Positions 58,457 through 64,000 of a DNA stretch of 64,000 nt are shown here, one piece after another. The stretch spans positions 74,362 to 138,361 of the forward strand of contig JAGTTS010000008.1 of NCBI GenBank assembly GCA_018223375.1, read 5' to 3'. The notes below the pieces were generated by a model. The model did not search any database. It was not told where the DNA came from and saw nothing but the letters and a program-made list of their open reading frames with translations. The stretch comes from Clostridiaceae bacterium Marseille-Q3526 (GTDB lineage Bacteria; Bacillota; Clostridia; Lachnospirales; Lachnospiraceae). A program made the translations under genes and the position numbers. Position 1 is the stretch's first letter, and every line of letters begins with the position of its first letter.

Positions 58457-59251
58457 ATGGAAAACGAGAACAGACAGGGGAGAACTGCAGACGTGGAGAG
58501 TAAAAAACAGGAAATAAAAAGCGGGACAGAGGGAGTGCGCCTGAATAAGTTTTTAAGCGAATCGGGTTTCTGTTCCCGCCGTGAGGCAGACAGGCTGATT
58601 GAGGCGGGAAAGGGAAAGGGGGACGGGATGACCGCTTCCCTGGGCCAGAAGGTGGAGCCGGGCCAGAAGGGGGAGGCAGACGGAACGGTGATTTCCGGAA
58701 AGGACAGGCCGGTGGTGCTTCTGGTTAATAAGCCCAGGGGCATTGTCTGCACCACCTCGGACAAGGATCGGGCGGAAAATATTGTGGAATTTCTGAATTA
58801 TCCGGTAAGAGTTTACCCGGTGGGAAGACTTGACAAGGATTCAGAGGGACTGCTTCTCATGACAAACCAGGGAGAGCTGGTCAATCAGATTTTAAAGGGC
58901 AGGTACGGGCACGAAAAAGAATACCTGGTTACTGTTAATAAGGAGATTACGGCGTCGTTTTTAGAGCGCATGAGAAAGGGAGTAAAGATTCTCGACACTG
59001 TGACAAGGCCCTGTACGGCAGAGCAGACAGGCGAGAAATCCTTCCGCATTATTTTAACCCAGGGCTTAAACCGCCAGATCCGCCGGATGTGTGAGGCGCT
59101 GGGATACCGGGTAAAAACCTTAAAACGGGTGCGGATCATGAATCTGGAGCTGGGATCCTTAAAGACAGGGGAGTACCGGGAGATTACGAAAGAGGAGTAC
59201 CGGGAGCTGAAACGCCTGTTAGAGGGGCGCGCAGGCCGCGGGAATCTATAA
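58457..59251 (+). CDS. Pseudouridine synthase, RsuA/RluB/RluF family
   Basis: A protein of 264 residues. After a charged leader of about 28 residues comes an S4 RNA-binding domain (VRLNKFLSESGFCSRREADRLIEAGK), then the synthase domain with the catalytic Asp in GRLDKDSEGLLLMTN and the C-terminal RQIRRMCEALGYRV motif. It changes uridine to pseudouridine in rRNA, most likely 23S (RluB/RluF-type) from the S4-domain layout. The ATG at 58457 lacks a strong ribosome site, so a start inside the leader is possible. Gene order after mfd suggests co-transcription. Confidence 0.9.
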   Translation: MENENRQGRTADVESKKQEIKSGTEGVRLNKFLSESGFCSRREADRLIEAGKGKGDGMTASLGQKVEPGQKGEADGTVISGKDRPVVLLVNKPRGIVCTTSDKDRAENIVEFLNYPVRVYPVGRLDKDSEGLLLMTNQGELVNQILKGRYGHEKEYLVTVNKEITASFLERMRKGVKILDTVTRPCTAEQTGEKSFRIILTQGLNRQIRRMCEALGYRVKTLKRVRIMNLELGSLKTGEYREITKEEYRELKRLLEGRAGRGNL

Positions 59252-59270
59252 AATAAAATAAAATAAAAAT

Positions 59271-59301
59271 CTCCCCGGAAGCGTTTTTGCATTCCGGGGA
59301 G
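59271..59301. terminator. Terminator between convergent genes
   Basis: CTCCCCGGAA (59271-59280) pairs with TTCCGGGGAG (59292-59301). On the minus strand a T-rich stretch follows directly, so it mainly ends the flavodoxin/ferredoxin gene; it may also stop the pseudouridine synthase transcript. Confidence 0.8.
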
Positions 59302-59340
59302 AAATGAGATGTTTCTGAAGGCGTTTTTCTCAGCCGCTTC

Positions 59341-60165
59341 CTAGAGGAAGAACTCCGGCTCTGCCCGTCTGGTATAGTTCTGTTCCAGCATGGCCACATG
59401 GGATAAAAACGCCGGATCGTCGAAATACTTGGCGCCGGTGGGGCATTTTTTCACACAGGCCTGACATTTAATGCAGATGCCGGACACCAGGGACGGATCG
59501 GCCGCGTCGATGGATCCCATAGGACAGGCCTTCACGCAGATGCCGCAGCTGTCGCAGAGCTCTGCTTTTGTAAGTGGCTTTGCCTTTAAGAATACGGCCG
59601 GCTTTCCGTCTGTGCCGAGAGGGGTGTAGTAAGGGCCTACCGGATCGTCGCCTTTCACGGAGACAGGAGCAGGGATTTCTGTCAGATTCATCACCTTTTC
59701 GGCTGCAGAGACGGCAAATTTCTCAATGGCCGCCCAGTCCGCCTCATCAGGACGTCCGGGAGCCAGCTTTTCAGAAAAGACGTGGCGGCAGGCGATTCCA
59801 GCGCCTGCGACTGTGTGGAAGCCGTTGTTTTCCAGCTCATTGCGAAGCTCGATAAGGCCGTTGTCAAAATTTCTGTTTCCAAAGGTGACAACCGGCACAG
59901 CCAGAGCGCCGTCTGCCTTAAAGCAGTTCTGAACGGCAGGCAGGAGCTTATTGGGAACGCGTCCGGCGTATACGGAGGTTCCGAACACAACCAGATCGGA
60001 AGGGCCGTAATTCTGAGTTTTCGTCCGGCTGTCAGGAAGCGTGTAGTCATAGGAATCGGTGGGAACGCCCAGCTTTTCTGCAATGAGGCCGGCAATTTTT
60101 TCTGTCACCGCCTTGGTGCTTCCCACAGCGCTGTAGTAGACAGCTGTAACTTTTGTGATTTTCAT
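59341..60165 (-). CDS. EFR1-type flavodoxin/ferredoxin fusion protein
   Basis: A protein of 274 residues. The N-terminal flavodoxin-like domain (about 1-165) has AVYYSAVGSTKAV and FGTSVYAGRVPNKLL for FMN binding. The C-terminal part has two [4Fe-4S] motifs, CDSCGICVKACP and CIKCQACVKKCP (about 210-250). It can pass electrons between FMN and iron-sulfur centres in the cytosol. The true partner is unknown. ATG at 60165 follows GAGGAG; the TTG at 60171 is less likely. Confidence 0.9.
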   Translation of the reverse strand: MKITKVTAVYYSAVGSTKAVTEKIAGLIAEKLGVPTDSYDYTLPDSRTKTQNYGPSDLVVFGTSVYAGRVPNKLLPAVQNCFKADGALAVPVVTFGNRNFDNGLIELRNELENNGFHTVAGAGIACRHVFSEKLAPGRPDEADWAAIEKFAVSAAEKVMNLTEIPAPVSVKGDDPVGPYYTPLGTDGKPAVFLKAKPLTKAELCDSCGICVKACPMGSIDAADPSLVSGICIKCQACVKKCPTGAKYFDDPAFLSHVAMLEQNYTRRAEPEFFL

Positions 60166-60266
60166 AATCAATTTCTCCTCTCATAGGGGTGGATTAGCGT
60201 CTGACGCCTGGGGCCCGCTGCTTTGGCCCTGCGGACGTCCATATTCAGACGCCGGTTTTGCAGGCG

Positions 60267-60827
60267 CTAGGCCTGCCACTGATTGTAGCTGATAATTTCG
60301 TCCAGAGATTTGCGGGTTTTTCTTCTGGGGGTGTCGGACAGAGCCGGGTATCCCACGGCGATCACCAGCCTGGCCGGGCAGTGTTCAGGGACGTTCAGCA
60401 GCTGGCGGGACTTCTCCTGGTTAATGGTTCCAAGCATACAGGTGCCAAGCCCCAGAGAGGAAGCCTCGCAGCACAGAGACATGGCGGCCATTCCAATATC
60501 CATCTGGGCAAAGTGCTGGGATCCGTACTGGGCCTCCACAGCTGGTTTTAAGTGGGCTGTCTCCTCGCAGATGACGATAAAGGCGGGAACACGATCCGCC
60601 CAGGGACAGCCGCAGACTCCCCGGTCGTCCAGAACTTCCCCCATCCGGCCTTTCACTTCCGGATCGTCCACTACAATGAAACGCCATGGCTGAGAGTTGC
60701 AGGCACTGGGAGAGAGACCGGCCACCTCCACCAGATGGGTGAGAAGCTCTCTGGAGACCGGCTTGTCACTGTAGACGCGGCAGCTTTCGCGGGTGCGCTG
60801 AAGTGCTTCAAAATCTTCAAAATGCAT
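60267..60827 (-). CDS. Nitroreductase family protein
   Basis: A protein of 186 residues. FMN-binding marks: TRESCRVYSDKPV at the N-terminus, SPSACNSQPWRFIVV, and the C-terminal VIAVGYPALSDTPRRKTRKSLDEI. Such enzymes reduce nitro groups, quinones or flavins with NAD(P)H as homodimers. It lies upstream of the flavodoxin/ferredoxin gene on the same strand; the 100-bp gap between them holds a GCGTCTGA/TCAGACGC hairpin and no gene. Both may be redox stress functions. Confidence 0.9.
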   Translation of the reverse strand: MHFEDFEALQRTRESCRVYSDKPVSRELLTHLVEVAGLSPSACNSQPWRFIVVDDPEVKGRMGEVLDDRGVCGCPWADRVPAFIVICEETAHLKPAVEAQYGSQHFAQMDIGMAAMSLCCEASSLGLGTCMLGTINQEKSRQLLNVPEHCPARLVIAVGYPALSDTPRRKTRKSLDEIISYNQWQA

Positions 60828-60926
60828 AGAACATCCTCCTGTTTTTATTCACATGTTTAAAGATATTGCTTCTAATTGATATTATACAACAGGTTTTAAA
60901 AAGAGACAAACGGCAATCGCAGGCGT

Positions 60927-61490
60927 CTACGGCAGATCCACCAATGTAAAATCGTGCTCCACAGCCGGAAGAAATTTCTCTAAAATATCAGAGGTTTTAA
61001 TTTTCAGGCTGGAGGTGTTGACGCAGGGATGACAGCCCAGGAAGGGCTCCTCGAGAAGCTCTCTGTCAATAGCCAGCTTCACACGATGTTCTTTGTCGTT
61101 CATCAGTCCCAGAACACTAACAGAGCCTGGGGAGATAGAGAGAAACGCTTCCATATGGGCTGCGTCTGCGAATGATAAACGGGAACAGCCCATCTGCTTC
61201 GAAAAGACAGAGGTCCTGAACTTCTTATCCCCCGGAAGCAGAAGGAGATAAAAGGCAGAGGCCTGAGCGTTGCACAGAAATAAATTTTTGCACATATTCA
61301 CCTGAAGCGCCTGGTCAATATCCCGGCAGGCTTCAATGGTATCGGCCTGTGGGTGGTCAGCCCTCTCGTAAGGGATGGAGAGCTTATCCAAAAAATCATA
61401 GACCTGAATTTCACGGGGCAGACGGCCCTCCTCAGAGACAGGGCGTCCGGAATAGACTGCGATATTTGAAGCGGCAGTGTCTGTATTCAT
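60927..61490 (-). CDS. ProX/YbaK-type prolyl-tRNA editing enzyme
   Basis: A protein of 187 residues. It has the YbaK/ProX fold: YDFLDKLSIPYERADHP, the lysine of MCKNLFLCN and the late LGCHPCVNTSSLKI loop. Free-standing ProX proteins hydrolyse Ala-tRNA(Pro) that ProRS makes in error. The start at 61490 follows AAAGGAGG. It is transcribed alone from a TTGCAA-16-TATAAT promoter. It is cytosolic. Confidence 0.88.
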   Translation of the reverse strand: MNTDTAASNIAVYSGRPVSEEGRLPREIQVYDFLDKLSIPYERADHPQADTIEACRDIDQALQVNMCKNLFLCNAQASAFYLLLLPGDKKFRTSVFSKQMGCSRLSFADAAHMEAFLSISPGSVSVLGLMNDKEHRVKLAIDRELLEEPFLGCHPCVNTSSLKIKTSDILEKFLPAVEHDFTLVDLP

Positions 61491-61516
61491 ATCGGTAAAA
61501 TCCTCCTTTATAAGCT

Positions 61517-61544
61517 ATTATAAAGGGAAAAGGGAAAATTGCAA
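61517..61544 (-). promoter_or_regulatory. Sigma-70-type promoter of the ProX gene
   Basis: On the minus strand TTGCAA (61544-61539) and TATAAT (61522-61517) are 16 bp apart. A ribosome site AAAGGAGG follows shortly after. Confidence 0.65.
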
Positions 61545-61614
61545 GAATAGCGTCAGTGTACACTAATGCTATGTCCGACTTGAAACAGCTGACTTGAAAC
61601 CGTCCGGCTTTTCA

Positions 61615-61643
61615 TTGCGCCCGGCAGCCAGATGGACTATAAT
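61615..61643 (+). promoter_or_regulatory. Sigma-70-type promoter of the RlmD-like gene
   Basis: TTGCGC (61615-61620) and TATAAT (61638-61643) are 17 bp apart. A palindrome AGTGTACACT (61555-61564) and a repeated GACTTGAAAC lie upstream. The ATG is 115 bp after the -10 box. Confidence 0.65.
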
Positions 61644-61757
61644 AGCCGAAACGGCACAGGAACTGAACGGAAATAAAAAACAGGAATACAGAAATAGTTT
61701 AAAACGGCAAAATAATTAAGAACAATACAATCACACAAAGGGAGGAAGAGAACAGAG

Positions 61758-63296
61758 ATGGCAGACAGAAGCAAAAGAACAGAGACAGCCGGAAAAAGGG
61801 AGAAGCTGGTAAAGCAGGAAAGGAAGAACAGGGAGCAGCCAAGGAGAGAAAAAGGAAAAGCACGGGAGACTGGAAAAACAGAAGAAGCGTGTCCTGTTTA
61901 TAAAAAGTGCGGCGCCTGCCAGTACCTCCATCTTTCCTATGAGAAACAGCTGGCTAAGAAGCGGGAGATGCTGGAAACGCTTCTGGCTGGAAGCTGTCCG
62001 GTTAAAGAGATGATCGGAATGGAGCAGCCTTACCATTACAGAAATAAGGTCCATGCCGTATTTGGCCATGACCGCCGGGGCAACGCCGTTTCCGGCGTTT
62101 ATAAAGAGGGAACCCACGACCTGATTCCCATTGAAACCTGTCTGATTGAGGACGAGAAGGCCGACGAGATCATCGGAACCATCCGTTCCATGCTCCGCTC
62201 CTTTAAGATCAGAACCTTCGACGAGGACACAGGCTACGGACTGCTCCGCCATGTGCTGGTGAAAAGAGGCTTTGCCACAGGAGAGATTATGGTGGTTCTG
62301 GTGACTGCATCGCCGGTATTTCCGTCGAAAAATAATTTTGTTAAGGCGCTGAGAGAAAAGCATCCGGAAATTACGACGATTATCCAGAATATCAATGGAA
62401 GAAGTACCAGCATGGTGCTGGGAGAAAAAGAGCACGTGCTCTTTGGAAAGGGGTATATCGAGGACGTTCTGTGCGGCCACCGGTTCAGAATTTCTTCCAA
62501 ATCCTTCTATCAGGTGAACCCGGTGCAGACGGAGAAGCTTTACAATAAGGCCATGGAATTAGCCGCTCTCACGGGAAGCGAGACGGTGTTAGACGCTTAC
62601 TGCGGAATCGGAACCATTGGAATCACTGCCAGCGGCAGAGCAAAACGGGTGATTGGAGTGGAGCTTAATAAGGACGCCGTCAGGGACGCCGTGCAGAACG
62701 CAAAGAGAAATGAGATAAAAAACATCGAGTTCTACTGTAACGACGCGGGCCGTTTTATGAGCAGAATGGCCGCCCAGGGCGAGAAGCTGGACGTGGTGTT
62801 TATGGATCCGCCGCGAAGCGGCAGCACAGAGGAATTTATTCACTCTGTAGCAGAGGCAGGCCCCAGGAAGGTCGTTTACATTTCCTGCGGCCCGGAGACC
62901 CTGGCAAGGGATCTGAAAATATTTGCCAGGAACGGATACCGGGCACGGGAAGCCTGGGGAGTGGATCTGTTTCCGTGGACGGGACATGTGGAGACGGTAG
63001 TTCTTTTGTCCCAACAAAAGCCAGATGATACGATAGAGATCGACTTAGACTTAGACGAACTGGATGCAACCAGTGCTGAGTTGAAAGCAACCTATCAGGA
63101 AATCAAAGATTATGTGCTGAAAGAATTTGGCTTGAAGGTTTCAAGTTTATATATTTCTCAGGTAAAACGCAAATGTGGAATTGAAGTGGGAGAAAACTAT
63201 AATCTTCCAAAATCAGAAAATGCAAGAGTTCCACAATGCCCGAAAGAGAAGGAAGAAGCTATCAAGGCTGCCCTGAAATATTTTGCGATGATCTAA
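61758..63296 (+). CDS. 23S rRNA (uracil-5-)-methyltransferase, RlmD/RumA type, with replaced C-terminus
   Basis: A protein of 512 residues. A basic leader is followed by the iron-sulfur cysteines (CPVYKKCGACQYLHL), the catalytic domain with DAYCGIGTIGI, MDPPRSG and SCGPETLARDL, and the usual family end HVETVVLL at about residue 415. About 95 further residues follow (EIDLDLDELDATSAEL... CPKEKEEAIKAALKYF), which are not part of the methyltransferase and have a more AT-rich codon style. The same type of tail is seen where mobile elements enter rumA genes. The enzyme should still make m5U in 23S rRNA, since the catalytic core is intact. The ATG at 61758 follows GGAGGAAGAG. Confidence 0.88.
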   Translation: MADRSKRTETAGKREKLVKQERKNREQPRREKGKARETGKTEEACPVYKKCGACQYLHLSYEKQLAKKREMLETLLAGSCPVKEMIGMEQPYHYRNKVHAVFGHDRRGNAVSGVYKEGTHDLIPIETCLIEDEKADEIIGTIRSMLRSFKIRTFDEDTGYGLLRHVLVKRGFATGEIMVVLVTASPVFPSKNNFVKALREKHPEITTIIQNINGRSTSMVLGEKEHVLFGKGYIEDVLCGHRFRISSKSFYQVNPVQTEKLYNKAMELAALTGSETVLDAYCGIGTIGITASGRAKRVIGVELNKDAVRDAVQNAKRNEIKNIEFYCNDAGRFMSRMAAQGEKLDVVFMDPPRSGSTEEFIHSVAEAGPRKVVYISCGPETLARDLKIFARNGYRAREAWGVDLFPWTGHVETVVLLSQQKPDDTIEIDLDLDELDATSAELKATYQEIKDYVLKEFGLKVSSLYISQVKRKCGIEVGENYNLPKSENARVPQCPKEKEEAIKAALKYFAMI

Positions 63297-63327
63297 GGAC
63301 ATCGCTGATTTCAAGGAGGAATAACAC

Positions 63328-63699
63328 ATGAAAAGCACATTTGAAAAAATGGGTGGAACCTACACACTTGGCGCAGACGGAATTTACTATCCGAATCTTG
63401 TCAGTACAGATGAAGAACCGCATTATGGGAAATATGGAATGATACGGAAAACATATCTGAAAGAGCATCGTCCGGCAACGTATTCACTGTATATGTTGGA
63501 AGACAGACTGACAGAACATCTGAATGCTGTAGACAACGAAGCACAGGAGAGGATGGGTATTCTGGTGCGTCAGATGATGGAGAAGCAAGGCGTTACGGAA
63601 GAATTGAAAGCTCGTGATCAGATGGAATGGGTCAGAGCGGTAAACAATATCCGGAATGCTGCAGAAGAGATTGTGTTGAAAGAATTGATTTACAGGTAA
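63328..63699 (+). CDS. tnpV: TnpV-like transposon-encoded protein
   Basis: A protein of 123 residues resembling TnpV of clostridial Tn4451-type elements: FEKMGGTYTLGADGIYYPNL at the N-terminus, then YGMIRKTYLKEHRPATYSLYM and a helical C-terminus. Its function in transposition is not established. The ATG at 63328 follows AAGGAGG. It supports a mobile element downstream of the RlmD-like gene. Confidence 0.82.
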   Translation: MKSTFEKMGGTYTLGADGIYYPNLVSTDEEPHYGKYGMIRKTYLKEHRPATYSLYMLEDRLTEHLNAVDNEAQERMGILVRQMMEKQGVTEELKARDQMEWVRAVNNIRNAAEEIVLKELIYR

Positions 63700-63706
63700 A
63701 CAAAGG

Positions 63707-63750
63707 GCTGAACAAATGAGAGACAATTAATCTGATTTGTTCAGCTTTTT
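63707..63750 (+). terminator. Terminator after tnpV
   Basis: GCTGAACAAAT (63707-63717) pairs with ATTTGTTCAGC (63735-63745), followed by TTTTT. Confidence 0.88.
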
Positions 63751-63891
63751 AATCGTTATAGCTTGGAGATTTAACTTTCTTTACAGTTGTATGTGGAGAA
63801 TATATAATGAATTTATTAAGCACATCTCAGAAGCGTAATTGATGAGAGTTTGATAGATATCAAAATGAAGAGTACGGAAAGAGGAAAAGTA

Positions 63892-64000
63892 ATGGAGAAA
63901 AATTATGCAACGCCTATTTTGGCATCTTATGTGACATATAAGGAATTAAGCAGTCATGGGAATTATAAAAGCCCATATCAAATATTAGCAGAGTTTATTA
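63892..64000 (+). CDS. Start of an unidentified gene (cut by window end)
   Basis: ATG at 63892 follows AAAGAGG. The first 36 codons read MEKNYATPILASYVTYKEL and continue open to the end of the window. I do not recognise the family. It is AT-rich like tnpV and so probably belongs to the same mobile element. Confidence 0.6.
   Translation, partial: MEKNYATPILASYVTYKELSSHGNYKSPYQILAEFI

Larger units (their letters stand above)
63004..64000 (+). mobile_element. Left part of an element integrated at the 3' end of the RlmD-like gene
   Basis: From about 63004 the sequence becomes more AT-rich, and it carries the foreign tail of the methyltransferase, a tnpV gene and the start of another gene. tnpV belongs to Tn4451/ICE-type elements. 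The 3' end of rumA genes is a known site of ICE insertion. The recombinase gene and the far end lie outside the window, so the exact border is inferred. Confidence 0.65.

Noticed and set aside
58457..58560. A separate small gene in the leader of the pseudouridine synthase
   Set aside because: The frame is continuous with the S4 domain and no stop separates them; an N-terminal extension or later start explains it.
1..64000. CRISPR arrays, rRNA genes or selenoprotein genes with in-frame TGA
   Set aside because: No regularly spaced repeats and no rRNA sequence were seen. No gene here is visibly split at a TGA with a following SECIS-like hairpin; selenoproteins are expected outside the window.

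Overview
The window reads as a chromosomal segment of an amino-acid-fermenting, Gram-positive anaerobe of the Clostridia, most likely Lachnospiraceae. Evidence: glycine-reductase genes, a selenocysteine insertion system, sigma-54 control of a catabolic operon, strong AGGAGG ribosome sites, roughly 50% GC, and LCP-type cell-wall polymer ligases. This placement comes from gene content only; no 16S or marker search was possible.

Region 1 (1-10.6 kb) is selenium biology. It starts inside grdC, followed by grdD (glycine reductase component C). A consensus promoter then drives the selenocysteine tRNA, selA and selB. An IS110-family element (about 6000-7546), with a structured leader expected to contain its bridge RNA, separates selB from a selenium-metabolism cluster: a YedE permease, a short TusA/YedF-like protein, a DUF3343 protein and a class-V aminotransferase of the cysteine desulfurase type. 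selD is not in the window.

Region 2 (10.7-20.2 kb) looks like one sigma-54 regulon. A NhaC-type transporter and an operon of an SDR dehydrogenase plus split GcvP-like decarboxylase subunits each have a -24/-12 promoter. Between them lies the gene for a PAS/AAA+/Fis activator, and palindromic candidate binding sites lie in both promoter regions. An AcoX-type NAD-kinase-like gene follows behind a terminator. No gcvT or gcvH is present and the GcvPA-like subunit departs from the family motif, so the pathway may be undescribed.

Region 3 (20.3-24.8 kb) is a polar amino-acid ABC transporter followed by small accessory genes (a hypothetical protein, a GNAT acetyltransferase and a nucleoside phosphorylase).

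Region 4 (24.8-52.5 kb) is a cell-surface polysaccharide locus. It has two tandem tyrosine recombinases at its edge and a third beside the Wzz gene. It encodes a Wzy/ligase-like protein, a CapD/FlaA1 dehydratase, a Wzz-like protein with a degenerate kinase-like tail, a secreted cell-wall-binding repeat protein, a set that could make a CMP-activated ulosonic-type sugar (DRE-TIM aldolase, HAD phosphatase, KdsB-like transferase), a TPP enzyme, an epimerase, three GT2 glycosyltransferases, a priming sugar-phosphate transferase, and two LCP ligases flanking it. No flippase is visible.

Region 5 (52.5-63 kb) is housekeeping: a membrane-anchored MerR regulator, pth, mfd, an RsuA-type pseudouridine synthase, a flavodoxin/ferredoxin fusion, a nitroreductase, a ProX-type editing enzyme and an RlmD-type methyltransferase. 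The 3' end of the RlmD gene changes character near 63.0 kb and is followed by tnpV and a partial gene. This suggests a mobile element integrated in the methyltransferase gene.

A cross-cutting observation is a family of intergenic hairpins (2.3, 22.7, 24.8, 34.0 and 53.5 kb) whose stems differ but whose roughly 20-nt loops are conserved.
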